Assembly (NCBI RefSeq): GCF_016908785.1 | Contig: NZ_JAFBEO010000006.1 | Span: 1-64,000, forward strand | From: Weissella uvarum | GTDB taxonomy: Bacteria > Bacillota > Bacilli > Lactobacillales > Lactobacillaceae | Reading direction: 5' to 3' | Length of the DNA stretch: 64,000 nt | Shown: piece by piece, positions 44,107-53,297 of the stretch | Numbering within the stretch: position 1 is the stretch's first letter | How the letters are laid out: the number at the start of each line of letters is the position of its first letter | Notes under the pieces: generated by a model | Seen by the model: only the letters and a program-made list of their open reading frames with translations | Told to the model about the DNA's origin: nothing | Database searches by the model: none | Made by a program: the position numbers and the translations under genes

Positions 44107-44131
44107 ATTATACATAAATAATCGTGCGCTA
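44107..44131 (-). promoter_or_regulatory. Promoter, GCGCAC type
   Basis: Minus strand: A/T tract, TAGCGCAC (44124-44131), 11 bp, TATAAT (44107-44112). It lies directly at the 3' end of the coupling-protein gene, with no terminator between, and drives 44078-43459. Confidence 0.7.
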
Positions 44132-44147
44132 TTTTTTATTTTTCTCA

Positions 44148-47093
44148 TCACCATTTTACTTGTCCGTCATCATCATCGATTGTTCCGATGTTTTCCCAAT
44201 CGTCGGTTGAATGGTCATATTTATCCTGGGCTAATAAGTTACGTGGGTCCATCGCTAATGATTCATCATCCATTTCCGTTTCATCAGGAACTGGCATTGA
44301 ATTGATATCGTCGTCTGTTAATTCGCCATATGCAGGGGCTGCAGTTAGCAAATCTTTTAGCGCGTCTTCTGCCCTAATTGCATTTTTGTCTAATTCTGGT
44401 TCTTCAGGACGTGGCTTTGAATTCGGTTGGGATGTCGCTTTCTTTGATGTCTTTGACTTACGCTTAGTTGACTTCTTTCCCTTAGCTGAGGTCGTGTCTG
44501 TCTCGTTAGCGTTTGCTAATTTCCTTTTCAAGTCTTCAGGCATGCTATCTTCAGCTTTTTGGTCTTTAACCTTTGTTGGATTCTTAATCTTGGCTTTGCT
44601 TGTCTCAGAAGGCTTAATTGAATAATTGTCTATGATAGTTGGAACAAAGTTAACGGTTTTATCGCTCTTCAGCAGATAGTCGGCGATCATCTGTGATGGT
44701 CCGAAATCCACGTTCACAGACCGATTTGATTCTTCCTTGAAATATTCAAATGCCTTTGCATCAAATGATTCAGGGTTTGAGATGTCTAGTCTATTCTCGG
44801 TATCCACTCCATCTAGGTTACGTTGCTTGACTAGCTCGAACAGATTTGACCGTTCTGTTAACGGATAGCGCACTGCAATAGTATTGCTTTCAAGTGATGC
44901 TAATTTAGAAGGTGTGATATTAGGCACGTGCTCATCAACACTGACCATTGAAGATTGACGGTTAGACTCATTAGTCATGATAAAGTCATCTCCCCAACTA
45001 GAAAGCTTCTCAGTGAACTCCACATGCTCGCCAAAGATATCAGATATCATCTTTGCGTTTTCTGGGGATGTATCCCCATACGAAATTCTTGTTCGACAAG
45101 CAGTGACCAGGTTTTCGTATTCTTCTTTATCAAAGCGTGAAATGATTTGACTGGGTGCCTGGAACGCAAGATGTAACGCAATTCCGAACTTACGCACCTG
45201 TGTTGGTGTTTTGGCCAAGTTACTCGTCATGTAACTGGCCACCTCATCCATGTAAACCGCTGCGGTTGGCGACACGTTTGCATCACGACGGTGCATACCT
45301 TCAATAAGGTAGTCCTGGACAATCTTACCGAATGCACTAGAGTTAGCCTCCCCTAATCCAGAGTGATCAAGGTTGAATAGAACGATACCACCATGCTTGA
45401 AGACCTTATCAATATCAATAAATTGTGATTCTTGCATTAGTACGTTACGTAACCTCTCATTAGCAACAACAAACGTCATTTTATTCACTAAACCTTGAAT
45501 GTTATTTAGGTTCATATCAAATCGCTTCTGGGTGCTTTCGTAACCTCGTTCCGTATGCATGTCTGGAACTCTCACTCCTGGCTGGATTTCAACGGTCATT
45601 TTTGGGAAAGAGCTGTATAGCCATTTGCTGGTCTGGTCGATAACCTCTAACTCAGTTGATAAACGCTTTAATGTGATGCGTTGTTCCTCGGTTTGGTCAT
45701 CTTCTGAGTCTGGGTACTCAATTTTAATTTTTCGGTAGTACTTTTTCGACTGTTTTTCATATTCAATGAACATGTCAATGTCACGATCACGAATCGCCGT
45801 GTTTTGGTACATATCGATTAACTCTTTTAACGTGGCTTTAGTTCCCCGCATTGCATTGGCACCAATACATACCTGAATCATACGCGTTAAGTGAGCATCT
45901 TCTGATTGAGAGAAGAACTGATTTGTACTACCTTCATCAGCACTAAGGGATTGGAACAGTCCTAACACCTTACCGATGATTTGAGATGTATCACCAGTGA
46001 ATAAGTCTAGAGACGGCGTGAACGGGTCTTTCGGGTTCACGTAAAAGATTAAACTCTCGGGGATGCCCTTCTCCCTAGCTAATTCATAAACGGTGTTTGT
46101 AAGGTCTTCTGTGGGATCAACTACGACGATGCTATTTAGATAAGTCGCTGATACATCACGACTGTAGAAATTGTCGTATTGAGATATTTCTTGATAGTCA
46201 CGTATAAACTCGATTAGCTTATCAATGTCTTGCTTAATCATAGGCTTGAAAATAGTTCTTGTTTTACCCGTACCTGGTGGCCCAAAAATAATTGTACCCA
46301 GTGTTCTAACAGGTTGGTCCAACCATAGTTCTGATTCATGATTATCAATCGTGTAACCTAGAAGCGAATTAGCTTTGTGCTTTGAAGGTGTGCCGTTTAA
46401 CGTGTATTCGAGGCGTCCGTCTTTGTAATACATCGTTTCTAAGGCATTGTTGAACTCATCTGGGTACATTGACTGGGAAATAAATGCTCCATGAAAAGTT
46501 GTCATAGATATTGAAATACCTATTATCACTAGCCCTATTTTCGTTAAGATGAATGGCCCAGTTACATTTGACATGAGGCTTTGTGATGTGGCGAAATGAT
46601 GTAGAATTGGTGCAAAAAATGATAGCAAGATGGTACATAAGTAAACAGCGAACTCAAATTTCAAGTATAGAGAATAACGGTCAAGTGCCTCTAACAGGAT
46701 TTGCATCCTGGAACGGTCAAATGAGAGTTCCTCTCCGTTAAAGATAACGGCATGCTGACGTGATATTAGCTTGATTAGGTAGTTTATGTTGTATGCACTT
46801 AAAGATAACATGACGAACTCAAAGGCACTTAACAAAAGGGCTAAGGTAAGTGGCCTGTCAATTGGTAATACAACTAAAGCGACTAAAACAGCAGCTGCTG
46901 TGTAGAAAAAACGTAATATAGTTTGGATTGGCTGTTGCAACTCTTCAATTGCAGCATCTAAGTCTAGCTCGTTTAGTTTGCTGGTTGCCGTGTCATCTAT
47001 GTTTTTCCCTACGCGACCATACCACAGCTTTTTAAAGCCGGTAGTCGCCATAGTTAGATTTTTATTTTCCTTAGTAGAGCTTTTAATTTTCAT
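44148..47093 (-). CDS. T4SS coupling protein (VirD4/TraG-like)
   Basis: A 981-residue ATPase that would link DNA substrate to the secretion channel. N-terminal membrane helices (about 60-105 and 145-205), Walker A GPPGTGKT at 271-278, Walker B AAVYMDEVASYM, and a TraG-type C-terminal motor (KFGIALHLAFQAPSQI). A long acidic/Lys-rich tail (about 800-981) may bind relaxosome or other factors. Ribosome site GGAGGG. Transcribed alone from a TTGATT-25-TATACT promoter. Confidence 0.92.
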   Translation of the reverse strand: MKIKSSTKENKNLTMATTGFKKLWYGRVGKNIDDTATSKLNELDLDAAIEELQQPIQTILRFFYTAAAVLVALVVLPIDRPLTLALLLSAFEFVMLSLSAYNINYLIKLISRQHAVIFNGEELSFDRSRMQILLEALDRYSLYLKFEFAVYLCTILLSFFAPILHHFATSQSLMSNVTGPFILTKIGLVIIGISISMTTFHGAFISQSMYPDEFNNALETMYYKDGRLEYTLNGTPSKHKANSLLGYTIDNHESELWLDQPVRTLGTIIFGPPGTGKTRTIFKPMIKQDIDKLIEFIRDYQEISQYDNFYSRDVSATYLNSIVVVDPTEDLTNTVYELAREKGIPESLIFYVNPKDPFTPSLDLFTGDTSQIIGKVLGLFQSLSADEGSTNQFFSQSEDAHLTRMIQVCIGANAMRGTKATLKELIDMYQNTAIRDRDIDMFIEYEKQSKKYYRKIKIEYPDSEDDQTEEQRITLKRLSTELEVIDQTSKWLYSSFPKMTVEIQPGVRVPDMHTERGYESTQKRFDMNLNNIQGLVNKMTFVVANERLRNVLMQESQFIDIDKVFKHGGIVLFNLDHSGLGEANSSAFGKIVQDYLIEGMHRRDANVSPTAAVYMDEVASYMTSNLAKTPTQVRKFGIALHLAFQAPSQIISRFDKEEYENLVTACRTRISYGDTSPENAKMISDIFGEHVEFTEKLSSWGDDFIMTNESNRQSSMVSVDEHVPNITPSKLASLESNTIAVRYPLTERSNLFELVKQRNLDGVDTENRLDISNPESFDAKAFEYFKEESNRSVNVDFGPSQMIADYLLKSDKTVNFVPTIIDNYSIKPSETSKAKIKNPTKVKDQKAEDSMPEDLKRKLANANETDTTSAKGKKSTKRKSKTSKKATSQPNSKPRPEEPELDKNAIRAEDALKDLLTAAPAYGELTDDDINSMPVPDETEMDDESLAMDPRNLLAQDKYDHSTDDWENIGTIDDDDGQVKW

Positions 47094-47113
47094 GAGGTCC
47101 CTCCATAGGTATT

Positions 47114-47150
47114 AGTATAGAGAAGAAATTAAAATCTTTATGTAAATCAA
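47114..47150 (-). promoter_or_regulatory. Promoter, TTGATT-25-TATACT type
   Basis: TTGATT (47145-47150, minus strand), TACATAAA and TATACT (47114-47119), spacing 25 bp. Drives the coupling-protein gene; it abuts the terminator of the parMR operon. Confidence 0.7.
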
Positions 47151-47153
47151 AAA

Positions 47154-47181
47154 ACGCTCTGTGCCTAACGACACAAAGCGT
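47154..47181 (-). terminator. Rho-independent terminator
   Basis: ACGCTCTGTG/CACAAAGCGT stem with one mismatch and TTTTTT on the minus strand, 4 bp past the parR-like stop. Confidence 0.85.
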
Positions 47182-47184
47182 TTT

Positions 47185-47514
47185 TTAAACTATTTTTCCG
47201 GCTATTGAACCCAAATCTAAATCTTTGACATTTACTGTGGATTTTTTGCTTTTGGGTGTTGTTTCTTTTTCTTCGGTAACGGTTGATGACTGACCAGACA
47301 TGCTATCAGCAAGTATTTTCGATACCATATCTTCAATGCTAGATTTATTAGGCATGCCTTCTTTAGACTCTTTGATAATTGCTTTAATCGCATTATTAAA
47401 AGTTACACCATTAGCATCGCTATATTCTTGGACATATTGTAGTAAATCAGCCTCGTCATCATAGATACGGAAATGAACATCCTTGAGAACTTCACCATCT
47501 CTTTTAGCTGGCAT
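47185..47514 (-). CDS. ParR-like ribbon-helix-helix partition adaptor
   Basis: 109 residues. The N-terminal half has the ribbon-helix-helix pattern (KDVHFRIYDDEADLLQYV...GVTFNNAIKAIIKE); the C-terminus is polar and flexible, the usual ParM-contact part. It directly follows the parM gene and precedes a terminator. It would bind the GGTACC array at 48673-48836 and couple plasmid to ParM filaments (inference from family and order). Confidence 0.8.
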   Translation of the reverse strand: MPAKRDGEVLKDVHFRIYDDEADLLQYVQEYSDANGVTFNNAIKAIIKESKEGMPNKSSIEDMVSKILADSMSGQSSTVTEEKETTPKSKKSTVNVKDLDLGSIAGKIV

Positions 47515-47563
47515 AATTGCTCCTTAATATATTTGATATATCTTGATGAACTGAAACTTTAAA

Positions 47564-48631
47564 CTATTTCATTGATTGTGCTTTGACGAAACCAATTGCA
47601 TTTGCCATGTCACCATCAGGAACGATTTCACCAAATCCAAACATTCCTTTCAAATCTTCTGGATCAAAGATTTGCGCAGTTCCACCAGAGAAGAAAATAT
47701 TATCAATGGCGTCCATATCTGCGACAGTGTTTTGAATTTTATTCTTTAGAATTGTCAAAGTTTCTTGTAGAACTTCGTTCAATTCATCTGTGAAGTCGAT
47801 GGTTTGGTTACGTGAGACTTTATATGAACGTTCCCCTTTCTTGATTTGGCTTTCAAGTTCGTCGATATCCACTTTAACTTGTTGGTTCTTTGCAATTAAT
47901 TGTGCTAGTTTTCGGTAAATTGTATCTGATCCATTCCAATAGATGCTTGAAAGATCTGGTAGTGCTCGGAATTGGTCAAAAGTATTGATGATGATTGTTC
48001 CCCCACCCATGTCTACCCAAACTGTACGTTGAGTTAGGATTTCAGGGTTAATGACATTGCCGTCAAAATCAATTAGTTCATGAATCGGTGCACCTAGTCC
48101 TTGTTGTAGGACTTGTAATTTTGTGACTTTGAATTGAAGTACCTTATCATCAATTTCGACACTGTGAGCATTCTTATAGATAGACTTAATTAAATCACTG
48201 TCTGAATATTTATCATAATCGTCATCTGGCAAGCCAATAGAAAGACTAATGTTTACAGGTTCATCAGCAAAGCCAGCTTGTAGGACACCTTCTGCTAAGG
48301 CGAACTTTGAAAGTAGTTTGTATTCATCCATTTCATAACGATTTGACTTAGCTATAGATTGCAAGATGCCATCGTCTTTGTGAAATTGTGTTAATGATTC
48401 GCCCCAAATATAACCGTTGTTATCATTGGTAAGTTGAAATTTACGTGTTGTTGGTAAGTCAGAATTATTCATTAGTGATCCAAAAGTACTCTCACCTACC
48501 AAATTAGCGGGTAATAAAGCTGATGGATAAACAATATTAATTGGTTTCTTCACACCTTCTTGTTCAGGTATGTAGATTTTCGTTTGTCGATTCCCTAAGT
48601 CGATTCCCATTTTTAATGTATTAGCAGCCAT
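47564..48631 (-). CDS. parM: ParM-like actin-type segregation ATPase
   Basis: 355 residues with actin-fold ATP-binding motifs: phosphate 1 MGIDLGNRQTKIYI, phosphate 2 VWVDMGGGTIIINTF, adenosine motif FFSGGTAQIFDP. It would form filaments pushing plasmid copies apart. Ribosome site GGAGGA. The repeat array lies directly upstream, so it can act both as centromere and as operator. Confidence 0.9.
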   Translation of the reverse strand: MAANTLKMGIDLGNRQTKIYIPEQEGVKKPINIVYPSALLPANLVGESTFGSLMNNSDLPTTRKFQLTNDNNGYIWGESLTQFHKDDGILQSIAKSNRYEMDEYKLLSKFALAEGVLQAGFADEPVNISLSIGLPDDDYDKYSDSDLIKSIYKNAHSVEIDDKVLQFKVTKLQVLQQGLGAPIHELIDFDGNVINPEILTQRTVWVDMGGGTIIINTFDQFRALPDLSSIYWNGSDTIYRKLAQLIAKNQQVKVDIDELESQIKKGERSYKVSRNQTIDFTDELNEVLQETLTILKNKIQNTVADMDAIDNIFFSGGTAQIFDPEDLKGMFGFGEIVPDGDMANAIGFVKAQSMK

Positions 48632-48672
48632 TTATTCGTCCTCCGAATTTTTTTGTCATTTATGAATTGTTT

Positions 48673-48836
48673 GGTACCAAAAGTTCTAATGATTTAGTTT
48701 ATTTGGTACCAAATAATACTTATATGGTACCAAATAAACTACAAGGGGTCAATTATTATTCATATTCGGTACCAAATATCTAGCTTATGGTACCAAATAG
48801 AATGAAATTAAGAAAACAAGTAAGTTATTTGGTACC
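48673..48836. repeat. parC: Centromere/operator-like array of TTTGGTACCAAA, six copies
   Basis: GGTACC lies at 48673, 48705, 48726, 48768, 48789 and 48831, always within a TTGGTACCAAA-like palindrome. Spacings of 32, 21, 42, 21 and 42 bp equal near-integral helical turns (3, 2, 4, 2, 4), so all sites face the same side. It sits between parM and the coiled-coil gene. Expected ParR-binding centromere and autoregulatory operator. Confidence 0.88.
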
Positions 48837-48848
48837 AAATAACTTACT
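48819..48848. terminator. 30-bp perfect palindrome at the 3' end of the coiled-coil gene
   Basis: Arms of 15 bp with no loop are centred on the last GGTACC. The last codons of 48825-49457 (LFGTK, stop) are read from the same bases. It may serve as repeat, operator and transcript end at once. Confidence 0.6.
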
Positions 48849-49457
48849 GAAGAACCCTTTTTGCTTTGAATTAACTTCTGTCTCTAATTGTTGATCCTTT
48901 TCCTTAACCTCTTGGTCCTTTTCCCTCACTGTAGTTTCTAATTCTAGATTCTTCTGTTTAACAGAAGTTATCTCTTTTTGAGACTCAGCACGTAATGCTT
49001 GTTCCCTTTTGAGGTTTTCTTGTTCCTCACTTAAGCGTTTATCAGAGCGTTCAATATGCTGACGTGCCACATTTACTTGACTGCGCAAGTCTTCAATGTG
49101 TTCTTCCTTAGAACTTGTCATCTCCTCTTGGTGCTTGAGTTGAGTAGTTAGGTTTTCTATCTCATGTTTTTTAGACTCTAATTGTTTTTGTAATTCTAGA
49201 ATTTCGTCAGCTTTGCTATCGACGTTTGACTCCTTTGCGTCTGTTCTGTCTTGCACCTTTTTGATGTAGGTAGCATCTTTTTCTAAGTAATATTCAGCAA
49301 GCTTATCGAATGTTGATTGAGGATATACAAATCCACGACCATCCGCTGAGATTTTTTCGTCTTCTTGATCAAGTGTTTTCAGTATATTGATAATTGCCGT
49401 TCGTGATTTATCGAACTCTTCTTCAAAGTCTTTTATTCGGTATGTTTTTTCTTCCAT
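48825..49457 (-). CDS. Coiled-coil plasmid DNA-binding protein (DUF536-like)
   Basis: 210 residues: an N-terminal HTH-like part (YRIKDFEEEFDKSRTAIINIL...RGFVYPQSTFDKL), then a long coiled coil (about 75-195) and a short end QKGFFSKLFGTK. This is the layout of DUF536-type proteins common on LAB plasmids near rep or par genes, thought to help replication or partition. A TGGTATAAT extended -10 lies about 40 bp upstream. Its 3' end encodes the last copy of the GGTACC array. Confidence 0.78.
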   Translation of the reverse strand: MEEKTYRIKDFEEEFDKSRTAIINILKTLDQEDEKISADGRGFVYPQSTFDKLAEYYLEKDATYIKKVQDRTDAKESNVDSKADEILELQKQLESKKHEIENLTTQLKHQEEMTSSKEEHIEDLRSQVNVARQHIERSDKRLSEEQENLKREQALRAESQKEITSVKQKNLELETTVREKDQEVKEKDQQLETEVNSKQKGFFSKLFGTK

Positions 49458-50337
49458 TTGACGTCTCCTATCATATGATTAATCTAGTCGCTATTGATTA
49501 TACCATCTTTATACTATGGCACCAGTGTTTAATAGCTATTTAGCACTATGTTAGTTGTAAAAAAGCAACTAAATATAAACCATCATGGTTGAAAAACGTG
49601 TTTATTATAATTGTTTTGTTTTTGAACGACAGCTGTAGTTGCCTAAGAATCTATATTAGGCGTGAATATAACTATAAGTGTTATTAACATTATAAGTATA
49701 GGTATAACTTGATTACAAACCTTGAATTATTCAGCGTTTCCATGAAAGTTGAAATGTCTAACATGGATATATTATAAACTATAATAATCAAACTATAGTT
49801 ATTTGTTTCGATTTGGTCACGAAATAAGCTTGTTGTAAGAGTGTTAGTTGTAGCTATTGATAGTTGTTGATTCAGTAGACACTCTATTTAGCCCGATGCA
49901 ATAGTTAAATAAGCAACTAGTGTAGCTTTATTGATAATTATTATAGACAAACTGACAATAGTAGAAGTATTTCAATTTAGTCTAGATAAGACTTTTACAA
50001 TGCAATTGGACTCAACTAATAGTCGTAAAATGAAACTAGCATGGATGATATTAGTATGTTACCTAGTTATAAAATAGGTTAATATCCAATGGATTGGCCA
50101 TGGTGCTATTAGGGTGGCGGGGGGTGTTAACAAGAATTCTATACAATTTAGTATCTATAATGGACGTTACCGTGATTAATGTAGCTATCATTACTGACTA
50201 GCGTAGATGACTGCTTTGCTGGCAACGCCTTGGTAGCGAACGAAACAAATAGGGTGGGGTGTCTGTGATGTTTAAAGTAGTCATAATTGTAACTGTCTTA
50301 GTGACATATAGACATATAAAGTGAAGGCAAAATAAAA
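49458..50337. other. AT-rich gap, no gene seen
   Basis: No frame with a ribosome site is found. Two G-rich motifs occur about 140 bp apart: GGGTGGCGGGGGGTGTT near 50111 and GGGTGGGGTGTCTGTG near 50251. Many short AACTA/TAGTT words are scattered. A transfer origin or non-coding RNA could lie here, but no known oriT core was recognised. Confidence 0.5.
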
Positions 50338-50353
50338 AGCGCCTTTCGGCACT
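50338..50353 (-). terminator. Short rho-independent terminator
   Basis: AGTGCC/GGCGCT stem (one mismatch), loop GAAA, then TTTTTATTTT on the minus strand. It ends the 52572-50362 operon. Confidence 0.7.
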
Positions 50354-50361
50354 ATTGTAGA

Positions 50362-51369
50362 TTAATTAAAAGATAGAGTTGTTTGAAAGCTGGTGTTTGC
50401 ATGGTTGATAAATTCAAATGCCATATTCTGAGCCACGGGTTCATTGTTATTCCAGCGGTCGTTGTGTGTCAAAGTGTGTCGTATCTTTCGCTTGATGATT
50501 CTTTCTGAACTGTTAGGGCTAAATTTGGATAGATCATCAATGATTTCACTGATATATGAATACTGACTGTTCTGCAAATTGTCATAAATATCAATGACTT
50601 CATTGTGCAACGTTTGAAGTATCAAAGCTAAAGTAGCGTTGTCACATTTTGTTTCTGGATCACGACTATATTGGTTACAAAATCTAACTAATGTTTCGTT
50701 TAATACAATTAAACTGATGCGGCTTTCAGTTAGGAAAGTGGGGGTGCGAGAAAGAGAATAGAAACGTTGCTGGAAATTTGATAGTTGTGAATAATCCCAA
50801 TAATCAAGGTTTGCTGATTTTTGAGAATCGACTTCATCAAACTTGAAACCAATTAAGACGTCTGAATTAGTGACTACCCAGCGAACGCTGTGCTGCGTTA
50901 GTAAGTATTCGATATATGGGAAGTCATAGGCTTGAACGGTTTGAAGGTCATCGGGCAATTTTTCGGTATCTGGAATCCGTTCACCAACTTTTGCAATTTT
51001 AAAATTTGAATTTGGGCTTAATGATGATTCGTGTCTTTTAAGACAATCAAGAATATATGTATTTAAGCACAACATTTTTTGATATAAAGGGTTTTCAATT
51101 GGTTCTTTTGGATCAATACAAAGACGTTTCTTTGTTGTGTAGCCAACCATAAAAACTTCGTGATGATCATTGAAAACCCGTGAAGGCGTATCAACATAAT
51201 TAACAAGTACTTTTTTGAATGACTTAGATTCGTCAACAAAATCGCTATTGTTTTGATTACCTAATAGGTTCTTTATAACGATGGGGTGGTAGCAAATAAA
51301 TAGATAATCTAGAAACCAGATTTTTGGAACGCCGCTTCCGAGTGTTTTTGTGTCATGCGCTGAGGTCAT
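50362..51369 (-). CDS. Unknown 335-aa protein
   Basis: Soluble, rich in aromatic and Asn/Asp residues, no signal or membrane helix. Contains RKIRHTLTHNDRWNNN near the C-terminus, faintly like the RxxxxH/HEPN-type pattern (RNase or substrate-binding fold), which is only suggestive. It overlaps the previous gene by 17 nt. Ribosome site GGAG. Unknown function. Confidence 0.72.
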   Translation of the reverse strand: MTSAHDTKTLGSGVPKIWFLDYLFICYHPIVIKNLLGNQNNSDFVDESKSFKKVLVNYVDTPSRVFNDHHEVFMVGYTTKKRLCIDPKEPIENPLYQKMLCLNTYILDCLKRHESSLSPNSNFKIAKVGERIPDTEKLPDDLQTVQAYDFPYIEYLLTQHSVRWVVTNSDVLIGFKFDEVDSQKSANLDYWDYSQLSNFQQRFYSLSRTPTFLTESRISLIVLNETLVRFCNQYSRDPETKCDNATLALILQTLHNEVIDIYDNLQNSQYSYISEIIDDLSKFSPNSSERIIKRKIRHTLTHNDRWNNNEPVAQNMAFEFINHANTSFQTTLSFN

Positions 51370-51910
51370 TGCAGTAGTTCTCCTTTAATTTATTAAGTTC
51401 AAAGTCAAGGAACCAATCTTCTAAAGAGGCTTCTTTGGCAAGAGATTGAATTAGTAGTAGGGCGACTAAAGTAAATTGAGTAGGGGTGATAATATCTTTT
51501 GCTCTGTAACTTATGTTTCCTCTTTTGTATTCAAGCAAAAGGTTGAATGATTTTCTCTTAGTTGTTTTCTTAGCGACTTCAGGCAGCTCAGATTTAAACA
51601 AGTCATACATAGGAACATTGGCAAATAAGTTGAGGTCAATGTGATTGTTATTCATCGACATGGTTAATGCTTGTTGAATAATTTCTGAATTAATAGTTGT
51701 CGATGAATGAAGAACGTGTTGAAACAATGAATCAACCATATTTTCAATGATTACCATTGAACCGCGATATGCGATAGACGGTTCCTTATCTTGACTGACT
51801 GTAATAGCTAAGAAGTGAGTGACGCCGACTGATCTACTAGGTAACTCATAAAATTCAGAAGGTTGTTCTAAAAGTTCTGTAACAAAGAACCTTTTAATTT
51901 TTCTAGCCAT
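51353..51910 (-). CDS. Unknown 185-aa protein
   Basis: Starts MARKIKRFFVTELLEQPSEF; soluble, helical C-terminus. No recognised domain. It lies 3 bp after the 219-aa gene and overlaps the next, so the three genes form one operon. Confidence 0.72.
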   Translation of the reverse strand: MARKIKRFFVTELLEQPSEFYELPSRSVGVTHFLAITVSQDKEPSIAYRGSMVIIENMVDSLFQHVLHSSTTINSEIIQQALTMSMNNNHIDLNLFANVPMYDLFKSELPEVAKKTTKRKSFNLLLEYKRGNISYRAKDIITPTQFTLVALLLIQSLAKEASLEDWFLDFELNKLKENYCNDLSA

Positions 51911-51912
51911 GC

Positions 51913-52572
51913 TTAGTAACTCCTTGTTGATTCACGGATAGATTCATTGAAACTATTGTTAATCGTGTTGACGAGCTTATAAGAACGTGCAAAAGCCTCA
52001 TTAATTTCTTCTTGAGTAGAGGGGTTTAAGTAAACCTCTTCATTTTCACCAACGTTATCCGGCTTGAGTTGTGTAGCGATAAAGCTTAGTGAATCTTCAA
52101 GCAGTGTAAAACTATTTAACAATGACTTCTTTAACACGATTGACGTAGGTTTGTTCAGTTTTGTCGTCTTGCGGACAACAACTGCTTCCGTAACAACAAG
52201 AGATTGATTTGGGCTTCCTGCTACAGGCGCCGGCAGCGCATATGCGTTGAGAATTTCTTGATAAGTGAACTTTCTGAACTGAACCCAGTCTATGAATAAG
52301 AATATAAAAATAATGCCTAGAAGTATTAATAAGACGCCCTCAGCCAGAGAAGTGACGAGGCTATTAGATTTGGCTGAAAAAACTATAAATGTAGCAACTA
52401 GTAAAGTTGAAAATGAAAGTAATACGTTTCTCAGCTTGTCGTTTAATGCTTTCTTTTCATTTGGATTAGCTTTCTGGACAATCTGTTGATGTATGGATGT
52501 CCGTTTTGGGTGTTTCGACATGTCGGAATTTGCTCTTTTTTGAGCTTTTCTGAACCGCTTAGATTTGACCAT
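51913..52572 (-). CDS. Membrane protein with basic N-terminus (219 aa)
   Basis: Residues 1-45 are strongly basic; two hydrophobic helices follow (about 50-68 and 72-95), then a cytoplasmic or extracellular polar C-terminal half. Ribosome site AGGGAG. First gene of the three-gene minus-strand operon. Function unknown. Confidence 0.72.
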   Translation of the reverse strand: MVKSKRFRKAQKRANSDMSKHPKRTSIHQQIVQKANPNEKKALNDKLRNVLLSFSTLLVATFIVFSAKSNSLVTSLAEGVLLILLGIIFIFLFIDWVQFRKFTYQEILNAYALPAPVAGSPNQSLVVTEAVVVRKTTKLNKPTSIVLKKSLLNSFTLLEDSLSFIATQLKPDNVGENEEVYLNPSTQEEINEAFARSYKLVNTINNSFNESIRESTRSY

Positions 52573-52785
52573 GTAATATTCTCCCTAAATTCTTTATGGT
52601 GTAAGTGAGATAAATTCAACCGTATTATTATAAACATGAAATTATTTCCATTTAAAGTTATTTTAATTAAAACGTTGTAACAGGCGTAAAAAAATAGCAG
52701 TTTATTTGAATAAAATTGCGCTCGACTAAAAAACACCTAAATTTTAGAGTTAATTTGTAGATATTGGGTTACCAAAAATAAAAAT

Positions 52786-52811
52786 TAGCGCACGGCTATA
52801 TAGTGTACAAT
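52786..52811 (+). promoter_or_regulatory. Promoter, GCGCAC type, for the PBP operon
   Basis: Plus strand: A/T tract, TAGCGCAC (52786-52793), 12 bp, TACAAT (52806-52811), then a ~30-nt leader with AAAGGAG. Same element and spacing as for the Sec operon, on the opposite strand. Confidence 0.7.
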
Positions 52812-52841
52812 AATTAATATATGTTGTAAAAGGAGATTTTT

Positions 52842-53297
52842 ATGAAGTTATACGAGTTAATTGATGAGTTAAAGAAAGCAGTGGTGTCTGAACCAGACGC
52901 TGATTTTGTTAATTTATTTGTTAATAAGAAAAATAATTTAGAAATGGGTTCAACTAGATACTTGGGGCCAAGCGAAATTAATGGCACTGTTTATGAAATA
53001 TTCTTTCAGTGGTATCGAATGGATCATACTGTTCCAACACTAGCCAACGAAGAAAGCTTCTTTGAAAAGTCGGCTGATATTTTAGATGCTTTACAAAAAA
53101 ACGTATTAAAGGACCCAAGTGCTGGACAACGTGAAGTATTGTTGGGCGTAGCTAAGAAGTCGTTAGAGGACCATGACAATAATGAGCCCTTACGTGATTC
53201 AGATGTCATCAAGTATGTACCTGTTTTAGGCATTTCAAGAACAGTAAACGATGATCCAATTAATGGCATGAGGTATATGCATGACTTCCAAATTTAG
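52842..53297 (+). CDS. Unknown 151-aa cytoplasmic protein
   Basis: Soluble, acidic, first gene of the PBP operon; ribosome site AAAGGAG. Contains PTLANEESFFEKSADILDAL and a C-terminal RYMHDFQI. It overlaps the thioredoxin-like gene by 17 nt. No known family. Confidence 0.72.
   Translation: MKLYELIDELKKAVVSEPDADFVNLFVNKKNNLEMGSTRYLGPSEINGTVYEIFFQWYRMDHTVPTLANEESFFEKSADILDALQKNVLKDPSAGQREVLLGVAKKSLEDHDNNEPLRDSDVIKYVPVLGISRTVNDDPINGMRYMHDFQI

Noticed and set aside
48673-48836. CRISPR array
   Set aside because: The repeats are short palindromes with 15-36 bp AT-rich gaps of helical phasing next to parM, without cas genes; a centromere array fits better.
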